This document shows positions 26,501 to 37,089 of a stretch of 64,000 nucleotides of DNA, in pieces. The first letter of the stretch is position 1. Every line of letters begins with the position of its first letter. The stretch is from the NCBI GenBank assembly GCA_013396525.1, contig VWYX01000207.1:258564-322563 (forward strand), read 5' to 3'. Under the pieces are notes generated by a model. It ran no database searches, had not been told where the DNA came from, and saw nothing but the letters and a program-made list of their open reading frames with translations. The DNA is from Chaetorhynchus papuensis (taxonomy: Eukaryota > Chordata > Aves > Passeriformes > Rhipiduridae). The translations under genes were made by a program, and so were the position numbers.

Positions 26501-26951
26501 AGTCACTTTAGATGCTCTGCTTTCAGAAATAAAATTCCTTCCCTCCCTGCTATGTTGTGGGGGTGTTTTCAGTTTGATCACAGCCATTTCTCCAGTCAAT
26601 CAATTAAGCCAGGGTTTGCCACTGTGTCTCAGAGTCAGCCACAAAAGAGCTGGTATGGTTCCCTGGTGCTGGGCCAAGAGGCTTCAGTGGGAGCAAAGCA
26701 TCAAGCGGCTTAATCTGACTTCCACTGCTGGCACAGGTTTAATGGATGTTAGGGCAGCAGAGAAATCATGTTCTGTGGTGTTCAGCTCCTGCTCTCTCAG
26801 TGGCCCTGGATGTGCTGCCTTTCTCCTTGTGCCAAAAGCACAGGGACAGCTGACAGCAAATCCTGTGGACTTACCTGTGCCAGGAAGGCTCTCTGTGAAG
26901 GGTCATTGCTGCGGCCCTTTGGAGCGCCTGTTGTGGCCCATAAATATATTT

Positions 26952-27265
26952 AGAACCATAGAATCATAAAATTGTTTGGGTTGGTAAACACCTTAAAGAC
27001 CATCTAGTTGCAACCCCCCTGCCATGGACACCTCCCACTATCCCAGGTTGCTCCAAGCCCCATCCAACCTGGCTTTGAGCACTGCCAGGGATGGGGCCAC
27101 AGCTTCTCTGGGCAGCCTGTTCCAGTGCCTCACTATTTCACAGTCAAGAATTTCTTGCATATAATTAACCAAATTTCCCCTGTTTCAGTTTGAACCCATT
27201 TCTCCTTGGACTTTATTTCCATAGGCCTTGTAGTGCTACTTCACCTGAGTAACTCTCCCCTAAGT
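26952..27265 (-). mobile_element. CR1 LINE 3' fragment (antisense)
   Basis: It starts with accatagaatcataaaat and tgtttgggttgg, then ctgccatggacacctcccac and ccaggttgctccaagcccc, then ctgggcagcctgttccagtg. This is the reverse complement of the CR1 3' region. It is about 310 bp, in CLIC5 intron 4. Confidence 0.92.
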
Positions 27266-28471
27266 TCAGTGGCAGTAATTTACTCAGAGATATAAGATTT
27301 TACAGTATTAAGCCATTAATGCTGACTCCAGCCTACATCTGCAGCAGGTATAAATCACTGCAGGTAATTTTCACCAGCTGAAATTCTGGCCCTAAGCCCA
27401 TGAGTCATGTTATTTTTTCACATTGTAAATTCTTGCTGTTTCTTATTTATGTTGCTTTAGCACTTTGGGGCACTTGTGGGGGACCAGGACTCCATCATGC
27501 TTTTCACCCTTCGAACAGGAACACGAAAGACCCTTCTTTCCCCCGAGTGTTTGCAGTTTAAATAAGACACAAATCTGCATAGAGTTACTCAGGTTTTTGT
27601 AAGTGCATTATTGCAAGAAAATTTTTCTGTTATCCTGCGAGTGAAGCATAAGAACACAAATTCCTTGCCTGGGTGAAAAATTTGCACTCTGCTGTAGAGG
27701 TCTAGGTGGCATTTGAAGACTGGAATTTGTTGGAGATGGCAGCAGTGTGGGACATGATCTTCAGTAACTGAACTAAGAGGTCTGGAGTCTCCTTTCCATT
27801 GCGAGACCCTATTTGAGATCTCTCAAAAAGAGCGTTTGCACCCAAGCTGAACCTGAGTTAAATGGGAATTTTAACACTGGCTAATATCTCATCTCATTTG
27901 TAGTATGTCTTTCAGCTGCATGGAGCTCTGGTTAGCATCTTTGGAATTACTGCTATTGCCTTCAATTACTCTGGAAGGGGGTTGAAAGAAGTAAAACTAA
28001 GACTTGATAGAGCTGAAGTAATGCTAGAAAATTCTGCTTCATTGCAGTCCTACGTGTCTGGTTGGAAAAATGAAGGAGCAGTGTACAGGGTTCCAGTTCC
28101 CGTGTGATGGCTTTCAACAGACCAGTAGAATATCATGGGGAATATGTGGTTTTTTGGTGTATCATACTGACAAGCTGTTTTTTCCTTTTGTGATCTCTTT
28201 CACTGCTTTTTGTTGTTTGTCAGGAGAAGGCATGGCACAGCAAGGTCCCTGTGTCCCTTTTCCCATCGCAGGATGAGCTTTATCCTCAGGCAGATGTACC
28301 TTGATGGGCTACTTTGCCATCAGATTGTGTAGGCTTTGGAGCACAGATTAACCACAAAGAAATTGCTTCTTGGCTTTTTTTTAAGACACTACCACAGCCA
28401 TTGAAAATGAGTGTTTATAAACAATTCTTATCCTGCCCTAATCACTTATTCTTTGCTTTTTTTTGGCAAAG

Positions 28472-28653
28472 CTCTTGAAAGGGGCTTGGTGAAGGCTCTG
28501 AAGAAGCTGGATGACTACCTGAGAACTCCCCTGCCAGAGGAGATTGATGCAGACAGCACTGAAGAGGAGAAAGTGTCTAAACGCAAGTTTCTGGATGGAG
28601 ATGACCTGACACTTGCTGACTGCAACCTTCTGCCCAAACTCCATGTTGTCAAG
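28472..28653 (+). CDS. CLIC5: CLIC5 coding exon 5 (helical GST-C-like domain, acidic loop, basic patch)
   Basis: This exon encodes residues 136-196. It reads (A)LERGLVKALKKLDDYL, then RTPLPEEIDADSTEEEK, then VSKRKFLDGDDLTLADCN, then LLPKLHVVK. It forms most of the all-helical C-terminal domain. The P-L-P-E-E-I-D loop is the negatively charged, flexible loop typical of CLICs. The basic patch K-V-S-K-R-K-F at 169-175 aligns with the proposed nuclear-localisation segment of CLIC4. F-L-D-G-D-D-L-T-L-A-D-C-N-L-L-P is the CLIC signature, with Cys186 equivalent to CLIC1 Cys178. The 182-bp length matches the family. The acceptor is ggcaaag after a T-rich tract, and the donor is gtaaaa. The loop residues A-D-S-T-E-E-E differ from mammalian CLIC5. 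Confidence 0.97.
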
Positions 28654-30059
28654 GTAAAAGATGCCATGAGATGGTCAAAGAAGCCTTATCTGGCACTGAT
28701 GTGCATTGCTCTGACAGCTGATTGCTGAAGTCAATGAGTATTTCAGCAGAGAGTTCTTAAGGCCTGGAAGAGCAGTTTGGAACATACTTTTGCTCGTCAG
28801 TGTTTCCTACATGTTAACTAAAGGAATTTTATGTTTAGTACATGTGAAAACTGTCCCATCACTAATTAGTGGTGAAGACAATATAAAGTTCTAAGTGTCT
28901 TGTCTCTTTATTTTTACCCTGCTGCAAGTAACAGCAGCATTTCATATTAATTAGTTCCTAATACCCTTAAGAAACATGTCAAATCTTTAGTCAGTTCCCA
29001 CCCATTTGTAACTTAAGAGCAGCAGTCCATCTCTTTGGGGAATATTTATTCCATCTGGTATTTCACACAGAGAAGTTAACAAATCAAAGTCACTGCCAAG
29101 GTCCAGGATTTAAGATGTACTATGGTTGCTGGTATAGCGCAAATCATGTACATCATCTTGACTTCTAAATGTTGCCTTTATTTAATTTATCAGATGACAT
29201 GTTGCTTTAGAATAACCCAAGTACCTGGCAGACCTTGGCAAGCGAGCGAGCTAGGAATTAAAGCCAAGTCATGCATCTAATTTGGCTCTGTGAGCCAAAA
29301 CATAAACTGAGCCTGGGAGCTGACTGCACACATGCAAAAAGGAAAAAAAAATTAAAAAGCACATAAGTCACCAGGTAAGAAATGTGATAATATCCTCACA
29401 AGTTTAGTGCTTTTTCTGGCTCGTCTTCATTGGTAACGTTGGAGCCAGACAATGCAAAATGAATGTGTGGCCCCTCACTGGTTCTTGTCTCCTAGGGATG
29501 AAATGAAAGATGTCAAAAGAGAATTAAATTTTTTCTCAGACAAGCATAGCCATAGGATATTGCCTGAAAAGCATTTTACAGATAGAAGAAAAGGGTAAAT
29601 TACTTTTTCATTTGATGGAAGATGTGTGTTGGAAATTTTGAAAATGTTGACTTAAGTTGCTCAGCAGGTTTTATCTTCCCCATATGCGTGTGAAGCATCA
29701 TGGAAGGCAAGAATGCTTAATTAAATGCAGTTTAGGGCAGGATTTGGACTTGCATATACAAAATGGATCCTGGTAATAAAAAAAAATCACAGTTATTTCT
29801 GAGAACATGACTATCCTAAGAAATCTGAGATGGAAAACAGCTCTACCATGTGCTTTAAAAATAAAGGGGAACTCTGTGGCACATATGTATGTAATTTATG
29901 CCCAGGAACAATTTTATACTGTCAGAAAAATTAGAGATTGGAAGCACTCATTAAATTAGCTAATCCATCCCTTCCTATCAGCTAGTTCACTCTGTCACCA
30001 CAGGCTTATTCTATATGCTATATTCCTACAGGGAAACTGAAATATCCCAATCCAGCAAG

Positions 30060-30180
30060 GTACTTAACCAACCAACTAGCTTAAGTACAGATTAATCCCA
30101 TTGACTTCAATGGGACTGTACAGGTGCTTAAAATTAAGTATGCACTTAACTATTTTCCTGAATAAGGGCCTGAGTGTTTT
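30060..30180. repeat. Decayed ancient amniote dispersed repeat
   Basis: It contains cccattgacttcaatggg (a near-perfect palindrome), then caggtgcttaaaattaagta, then gcacttaactattttcctga. The order matches the copy near 2.24-2.38 kb. It lies in CLIC5 intron 5. Confidence 0.6.
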
Positions 30181-30414
30181 TAGAAATCGAAAATTTGCCT
30201 TGATAGACAATTTCCTAGTCTAACAAGTCTTGAAATAACCATTTTCTCCCTCAGTTTATCCCAATGCTCCTGTTTCTAATATATGCTAAATCATCTTGGT
30301 TTCCTAATCATGGTACCCATACCACCCTGAATTTTTCCTTTTCATGAGCACAGAGACAGCCTTCCAACAGCTGTAGGTGGTTATATCTTCTGACATCATT
30401 GGCCAGGCAAAATA

Positions 30415-30500
30415 TATTACATATATTAAAAATATAATACCATAGATATAAAAAATAATGTTAAATATAATAATTAATATGAAAATATATTATAATCATT
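30415..30500. repeat. AT-rich low-complexity stretch
   Basis: Almost only A and T, with tatatta and aatata words. It lies in intron 5. Confidence 0.75.
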
Positions 30501-30899
30501 ACTAATGCCTTTCTCTTAAATCTGTCTTGCTTTTTATGATTCCGCCCCTTCTTATGTGGTTTCTCAGCTTTAAGTGAGGTACTTAAGACTTGTAAAAAAA
30601 ACCCAGAACCCCCAATATGGTAAAATCAATGAAATTCCAGTACCACAACAGTTGCAATTTGGTGACAGTAGCCAGGTCGTTGCTTTAGAGTGTCCTTAGG
30701 CCAAGCAGCAGCCTTGCAAGATAGGGGACAACCAGGAATCACTTCTCAGGCTTTTCTGTAAGTCCCCAATTCTCCAAACATTCCTCTCATTTGCTATTAA
30801 TTATATGACAGAAAAGAGCAAGAAGCTCCCTAAGAAGGGATCTGGAGATACATCACCAGTGAGGTGGGTTTTTTTTCACGTGTTTTATCTTTTCTTTAG

Positions 30900-31067
30900 A
30901 TTGTTGCAAAGAAATACCGCAACTTCGAGTTCCCGGCAGAGATGACGGGGCTGTGGCGGTACCTGAAGAACGCCTACGCCAGGGACGAGTTCACCAACAC
31001 CTGTGCAGCAGACAAAGAAATCGAGCAAGCCTACGCAGACGTGGCCAAGAGGCTCAGCAAGTCCTAA
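30900..31067 (+). CDS. CLIC5: CLIC5 terminal coding exon 6 with stop codon
   Basis: This exon encodes residues 197-251 followed by TAA at 31065-31067. It reads IVAKKYRNFEFPAEMTGLWR, then YLKNAYARDEFTNTC, then AADKEIEQAYADVAKRLSKS. K-K-Y-R-N and the E-M-T-G-L-W-R-Y-L-K-N-A-Y-A-R-D-E-F motif are CLIC hallmarks, and Cys231 corresponds to CLIC1 Cys223. The final R-L-S-K-S is close to the mammalian CLIC5 R-L-S-R-S, whereas CLIC4 ends R-L-T-K. The exon is much richer in G/C at third positions than the flanking sequence, as expected for a conserved exon. The 55 residues bring the window total to 230 aa, so with 21 from the absent first exon the protein is 251 aa. Confidence 0.97.
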   Translation: MVAKKYRNFEFPAEMTGLWRYLKNAYARDEFTNTCAADKEIEQAYADVAKRLSKS

Positions 31068-31600
31068 CTGCCCCCAGCCGTGGCTCAGTATCCCCTTTTA
31101 CAGACTCTTCTCCTTGTTGCCTTAAGATGTACTTTATCCTTATGCTGTCTGGTTGGCATCCCTATGACTTCGCCTGTTCCAAGTGTTTTGGGCAGGGACA
31201 AATCTGCCTCTCCCTGGAGAAAAGAGAAGGCAGCTCGTGTCGGGGGGGTGGAGACCCTTTGAAGTCTAATCCAAGATCTGGCTCAACTAGTATTATTTGC
31301 AATCAGTATTGGAAATGAGTCCACTTGACTAGTTTCTTGTTCTGTGTTGGGGGTACATCACGACCTGTATTCTTTAGAGTTTTAAAAAATAGCTGAAATT
31401 TCAGGTAAGAGAGTTAGGAACACATAGAACTGGTTCTTCTCTAGGTTATTTCAAGGACGCTTTTTCCCCCAGTTCTATTAAGATCCTCGAGGCATGAACA
31501 AAATACTAGAGAGAGCGAGGGGGAAAATAGGAGTTTGATCCTAAAGCAGAAATGCTCTTAGCAGTTATATTTAAATAAACTCTCTGAATGCATCTTGTGT
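31068..31600 (+). other. CLIC5: CLIC5 3' UTR (proximal form)
   Basis: Sequence after the TAA stop, to the likely cleavage zone downstream of the first AATAAA (31574-31579). That hexamer is followed about 15 nt later by a GT-rich stretch (cttgtgtct), as expected of a downstream element. A G-rich run near 31238-31246 is the only other notable feature. Mammalian CLIC5 transcripts often have longer 3' UTRs, so the end given here is the shortest supported form. Confidence 0.55.
31574..31579 (+). promoter_or_regulatory. CLIC5: Candidate polyadenylation signal AATAAA (proximal)
   Basis: Canonical hexamer 507 nt after the stop codon, with a GT-rich sequence just downstream. It is the first AATAAA on the + strand after the stop. 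Confidence 0.5.
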
Positions 31601-32449
31601 CTTAGCAGGCCCAAGAGTTTATAGGGTATTTATTTTTAACTTGGTGCAAGAGGGGGAAGCCTGAGCGAATATGTCAGACTTGCAGATGCTACTCTGCATA
31701 AAATTTGCATGGTGTTGTTGGATCTGAATGTTTAAAGCAAAAGAGAGTGAATGAGCAATAGAGCAGGCAGCCCTTGGAAGAGCAGGGCCTGTGCCAAAAT
31801 GCCCAGTGGATGTGCTGGTTGGTAGAGACAGACAGACACAGCAATAACAGGGGCAGCAGATTGACTCCAGCACCCACAGAGGGAATTGGCACAGCAAACC
31901 AAACCACGTAGGATATTGTCGTCTTGACTGTATGGTTGCCAGCTCCTTTATAATTGCTATCTTGGGAAACTTGGATCAGCAGTGGGAAGCTGTCGCTGCA
32001 CACGGATTCCAGGCAGGGGAAGCGCTTTCGTCGCCTTTGGCTCCAGATGGGTCACTTTCAAGTGCTCATCATCTCACCCCAGGAGGAGTTTGCTGTGAGA
32101 GAGCCTCAAAGAGGGCAGGCTGGCACAGTGAGAGGCATGATCCTGCCAGGAATTCAGCAAGTGTGCGAGCAGAAATCCCTGCACGATTCCTCAATCCCAC
32201 TCATCCAGGCTTTACCGATCCAGGTTCCACGATTCTGAATTAGGTTTTCTTCTAAAAGAGATTATTTTGCTCTATCTGCAGTGCCTGCCTGGCACCTCTG
32301 CTTTACACTAGTGATTATTTGCACGTTCCTTTAGCAAATTCAGAATGACAGCTCTTTCACTTGAAACTCATGTGCTCCAGTAGGTACAGCAGAGCACATG
32401 GCTCACGGGTTTCAGTTTGGGGGAGATTTTCTCTTGTTTTAAAAGATAA

Positions 32450-32455
32450 AATAAA
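32450..32455 (+). promoter_or_regulatory. CLIC5: Candidate distal polyadenylation signal AATAAA
   Basis: Canonical hexamer about 1.4 kb after the stop, in an A-rich context. The downstream GT-richness is modest. It would give an extended 3' UTR if used. Confidence 0.25.
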
Positions 32456-33019
32456 GCTGAGCTGTAACCTGATGTGGCTCCCCTTCTGATCAGAGCTGCT
32501 AGAGCCGCACTGATTTGAGGGGAACCCGAAGCTGGTGAGCTGTGACCAAGGGGAACCTCACAGCAGACTTGTTTCCAGCCAGAGAGCTGGGAATGTTGAA
32601 TAACATTGAAAGCCAGGCTCTGCCATGTGATGCTGAAGACAATCTGAAACCATCATTTTGCTTTGGTGGGATAATTCCACTTTTCACACTACCCCAGCTG
32701 GGAGCAGAATGCTGCTCATCGACTGAAGAGAGTTTGCAGTTGACTATTGTTTCGCATGCAATGGTCAATTTGTTCTGAACTTTCAAAACCTTGGAAGAAA
32801 ATCCGTGAACTCCCAAGTCTTCTCCTAGAATGGGCTATGTTAGCAGTGGCTAGACTGGAGGGCAAAGGCTTGCACTCCTTAAAATATTGCTGAGAAATCA
32901 GCTGGCTCAGAGAACACTAATAGCAGCCAGAAAAATCTAATGAGATTAGAAGTGTCTGTGCAAGCACATGTGGCTTGTTAAAAACATTTCTTCATGAGAT
33001 TGGAATTATTGTGATATTA

Positions 33020-33078
33020 TTTTCTTTTTTTTTTTTTCTTTTTTAAAATTCCTGCAATTATTTATTTATTTATTTATC
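33020..33078. repeat. T-rich tract followed by TTTA repeat
   Basis: A polypyrimidine run at 33020-33044, then about five TTTA units at 33058-33078. Confidence 0.85.
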
Positions 33079-33350
33079 TTAATTGACTTGATCCTTTCTG
33101 TCTTTCTGGTTTTTGTTTTCACTCAGCACATGGGTCAGGATGGTTTGGTCAGTTTAGAAAAGTGTTATTAGCAAAGTTCTGCAAATTTGTTCCTAGTGAA
33201 AAGTCTTCTATATGATCAATGGTCCTGGGGATTTTTTACTTTCAGTATGATCTTGTCGATCAACAGAAACTACATTTTTCTCAGTAGTCTTTTCCCAGGT
33301 TTGCACTTCAATCAGTAGCTTTGTTTAGTCACAGTTGTAGTGAATCTTTG

Positions 33351-33356
33351 AATAAA
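33351..33356 (+). promoter_or_regulatory. CLIC5: Candidate distal polyadenylation signal AATAAA
   Basis: Canonical hexamer about 2.3 kb after the stop. It is followed about 20-30 nt later by a T/GT-rich stretch (ttcttgttctctgct), a reasonable downstream element. A further AATAAA lies at 33720-33725. Confidence 0.3.
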
Positions 33357-33746
33357 AGACACAGAAGCAGACGCAGATTCTTGTTCTCTGCTTATTATAT
33401 TTAGCTCCTAAAAGAAGACTGTCTGAACATGCAGCAGATCTCAGGCAGGTGAACCAGGTTCTGCCCTGATTTCCATCTCAGAATCTTCATCATTTTGCTG
33501 AATCTCATAGTTCTGAAGTGCTTTTATATGGTTGGTTTTGTTTTTCATACAGGAGGGCCAAATCATAATCAGTTGATTTCAGTGACCTCAAAGTGCATCT
33601 GTTTTCAAAAAATTATGTTTAATAATGGTTGGGCTTATATCAAAAAGAAAATTACCTATAAATGCAGTGAGCTTTTTCTAAGATGATTTTCATGTTCTTA
33701 AAACTTTTTAAGATTTCATAATAAAATCTGAAAGTCTTCAGGCTAA

Positions 33747-33772
33747 TTTTTTTTAATTAATTAAAAAAAAAA
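33747..33772. repeat. A/T palindrome
   Basis: Eight T, then aattaatt, then ten A: a perfect inverted repeat that could form a hairpin in single strands. Confidence 0.8.
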
Positions 33773-35501
33773 TCCTTAAATATTTTCATTTTTCATACAA
33801 TGTTCCAAAATATCTAGATAAAATATAATGATGGATATGAGAAAATATTAGAGGGAAATGTAACAGTTTTCAGTTATGGTGCCAGTTCTGTCTGAATTCA
33901 GTTCTCACTCTGCATCCTAACTTTGCATTTTACTCATAGCTCTATTATAGGCTGATCCAAGATTAGGGACAGGTTTGGGCATTCTCTGACCTTTGTTTGG
34001 GTTTGAAATTCAAGCTCATGTTTTCAGATCTGTACCTTTCACTCACCTTTGTGCTTTTTGGCTTTATGCATAGCCAGAAGCAGGAAATACTGGAAATCCT
34101 ACATAGAAAAGTGTTTTGCTAAGATTTTGAGCTCAGTTCTGAAGACTCAGGATCCATCACCAACAAGATTTTAAAGGGCTCCAGATTCTTTTAGGCAGAG
34201 TATTTTTGGTGACCTCCATTGTATTTAGAATTATAAGTAATAAATATTGATCATACAGGATTCTATATCTACATTGGCAAGGCAGCATTTTTGAAAAGAA
34301 TCTAAGTGACAAGACAGACATTGCAGATTTACAATAACTTTGTTCATAAATTTTTTTGCAAGATGTAAAGAAAGACATAGTGCAGAGAGGGAAGAAGCCA
34401 ACAATGTGGGTTTAATCATCTACATTTCAGAAATGCAGACCAAATGTCTGTGAAGATGTCCATTTCATCCAAACATTTCTTAGATATTTATTTCAAAGCT
34501 CCCTGCTCAGTCAATCCAACACTCCATTCATATTGGAACAAATATCGATTTTTCCTCTATTAGCAGTGGTATGGGAGTTCTTGAGGATCCCATAGATTAG
34601 TCACCCTTATTCTCTGTCAGACTGTTTGAATTGCCAAGAGGTCATTTTACAGCACAGGTAGGACTAAAGAGTATCTGTTTAAAGTCTATTTAAACCAAGG
34701 CTTCTGAGAAACATTCTTTCCTATAGAAATCACATAATGATATTGCTTTATCAGCTCTAGTGTGGAATATAGAGCTACAGGTCACTCCTCTGTTTGCATC
34801 AGCTGAAGAGCCACTGCCAGAGGGGCAATGACAGTCTGTAGCACAAAGAAAATAGACAACTTTGTTTCCTACAAGAAAGTTCTGCTGAATTGCACATAGC
34901 ATTTATTTTAAAATATATATAATATTTATTTTATTTTAACCCCTAAACACCTTTCTCCCTCTCTGTCTGTGCTCAAATTCAGCTCCAAGTTAGCCATAAC
35001 CATTTCCTCAGTGATAAGTAGCAGGATTCCCGTGGATGGACACATGGGAAACTGTGTTTTAGTGTAACCCTTCCATCTGGTAGGATAAAGCCCCCTGTCT
35101 TCATCGCCTGAGTTTGGCTAATTAGCTGAGTTGAAAGTATTGCAAAAATTTAGCCAGTGGAAATCACACTCCTATAAAACCAGAAGCGCATGGAAGCATT
35201 ATTTTTTTTTTTAAATGAATTGGTGCTTTAAAGAAAAAAATACCCCTAAAGTCTTGTGTCCTCCTTCAGGTGTATTCTTTTAAGCATCAGGAAATTTGCC
35301 TTTGCTTATTACTCTTCTAGATGTATTCATTATTCTTGAATTGCTTTTGATAGCAAGAAATATTTTTCCAGTAAGATTTTGCCTTTTTGCTGAATCTTTC
35401 ATCTCTTCATTAATTTTGATGTCTGCAATGACTTAGTAATTCCAGAGGAGGCAGGAAAGCTGTGAGGTTTATACTTGTTGAGAAGTTGAAGGAAGTAATG
35501 A

Positions 35502-35560
35502 TTTTTTTCTTTTTCTTTTCTTTTTTTTCTTTTTTTTTTTTTTTTTTTTTTTTTTCTTTT
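35502..35560. repeat. Poly-T / TTTC tract
   Basis: About 59 bases of T with scattered C. It is immediately followed by AG at 35561-35562. Confidence 0.9.
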
Positions 35561-36581
35561 AGAAAACAGTATTGAAAGCATTTAAAAAAATGTGTCTTTT
35601 CATCTGGGCTACTTTAACCAAGAGTGATAGACTGTTTAGTCTGGACTGTGAATTTCAGCACAGACAGGAGCAAGGCAGCATGTTGAAGGTGGCTTTGCCT
35701 AGGGGTTTCTCTGGGGTAGCAGACAGGTTCCCTCTGAGTCACAAATTTCCCATTTCCTCCTTTCAGGAGGGATATTCTGGTTTGGACCCTGGACTATGAC
35801 AGCTCACTCAGTGCTCAGCAGAGAAAAGAGGAGTCCTGTTCCCTTTTCTCCCCTTCCAGCTCACGTGCAGGGGAAGCAGAGAGCGTTCAGCTGCTTTATT
35901 TCCTTGTCCCACATTCCTAACAACACTCGGCCCCAGAAAAGCCCAGAAACCCCATCCAATGCTATTTTCCAGAGCTTGATCTGTCAATTTTTTAACACAT
36001 GACATAAAAGCCCGAAGAATCCCGTGTAACCCCTCAGGCACTCCCCACACAGGACTCAGCAGCCTCTCAGAGACCGCAGCAATCATCTTATTCCCTTGTT
36101 GCCCCAAATCATTCCCCTTTCAGCGTTCACTGGAGAGACGCTAATCCTGAAAACACTCCCCAGGATGCATTTGAATGTGGTGTATTTGAGCTGTGCTCAT
36201 CAGCTAAGCCGCTCTGAATGGTGACATTGTCGCAGCTCAGCGGGTCGTGCCTCTGCTGCCAAGGGGACCCACCACCTGCTGGAGGAACCGAAACTGCTCC
36301 ACCAGTGATGGTGCAACCATGATGAAAGGTTTGAGGGCCACCTTTCCTCCTGCCCGGCTCCCTGTCTGAAGTGTTAGAGCTCAGCTGGAGCCATGATCCA
36401 GCGCTAATGAGCATTTCTGGCTTGCAGCATGTGAATAGGGACTACTGATGTGTTTAATGTTAAACATGTGCTTGCCTGCCTGCCTGGAGAGGGGCCTAGA
36501 AGCCATGACAGAAAAGCCTGCGTTAATGAAGGGCATTATTATTCTCTTCCCTTTGAAATCTGGTGGCAGAATTCCCAGTGG

Positions 36582-36592
36582 GGGAATTCCCA
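36582..36592. promoter_or_regulatory. kappaB-like palindromic site
   Basis: The core GGGAATTCCC, within gggggaattccca, is a textbook NF-kappaB-type sequence. Two flanking copies of the gaattcccagt half lie within about 40 bp (36569-36579 and 36597-36607). Motif-level evidence only. Confidence 0.3.
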
Positions 36593-36718
36593 ATAGGAAT
36601 TCCCAGTAAAGCCAAAGGCGGCATAAGCAAGAAGATGTTTCTAGTGCAGAGAGAGCAGCGTACACCCAGGAGGAAAAGGAGGCAGCAGTGATGTAAAGGG
36701 TCTTAGTGCAGAAGGAGG

Positions 36719-36731
36719 ACACCAGGTGGCA
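36719..36731 (+). promoter_or_regulatory. CTCF-like motif
   Basis: The string acaccaggtggca fits the CTCF core CCASYAGRKGGC except at the first base. It is about 130 bp from the kappaB-like site. Confidence 0.35.
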
Positions 36732-37066
36732 ACTGGAGGGACACGAGTGGTGCTGCCAGGCTCTGTCCTGGTCCCATGGGGGGTTTCAGGGTGGAGCTGG
36801 GACCAGGCTCTGCTGGCAGTGTAATGCCAAGGCATGTTCTGCTCTATCTCCAACCACACTCCCTATGGTGGATCCCACAGCACAACGATGCCTCCACTGT
36901 GTCTGCCTCACTCTTATTATGAAGTGGCTTGTCTAAAGAAAACTAAGAAGGGTGGGGGATTTTTTTTTTTTTATGTATACATGGAGTAAAAACAATCCAA
37001 ATATGCTTTAATGGTTCTCAACATGATACTGTCAATTCTCACCACAGGGTGGAATTTGTTGGTGGA

Positions 37067-37089
37067 AATTAAATTAAATTAAATTAAAA
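37067..37089. repeat. AAATT pentanucleotide repeat
   Basis: Four to five tandem AAATT units. Confidence 0.85.

Larger units (their letters stand above)
9525..28471 (+). other. CLIC5: CLIC5 intron 4 (18,947 bp, phase 1)
   Basis: This is the largest intron in the window, with donor gtgagt and acceptor tttttggcaaag. It contains CR1 fragments at 11.79-12.03, 15.90-16.01 and 26.95-27.26 kb, an AT-rich island at 12.04-12.16 kb, TTTG and AATC microsatellites, a GA run at 23.0 kb, and several decayed ancient-repeat remnants (14.96, 18.78, 23.46, 23.74, 27.34 kb). It also holds a CTCF-like motif at 13263-13277 and stretches with a conserved-element look at 13.54-13.68 and 14.74-14.90 kb. I found no convincing nested gene or alternative exon. 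The longest open frames (139 aa on the - strand at 14521-14940 and 131 aa on the + strand at 26574-26969) show no family resemblance and look random. Confidence 0.85.
28654..30899 (+). other. CLIC5: CLIC5 intron 5 (2,246 bp, phase 0)
   Basis: The donor is gtaaaa and the acceptor tttctttag. It contains a decayed ancient repeat at about 30060-30180, with a cccattgacttcaatggg core, and an AT-rich stretch at 30415-30500. Nothing else was recognised. Confidence 0.92.

Noticed and set aside
26574..26969. 131-codon open frame on the + strand
   Set aside because: No family resemblance. It runs into a CR1 fragment at its 3' end.
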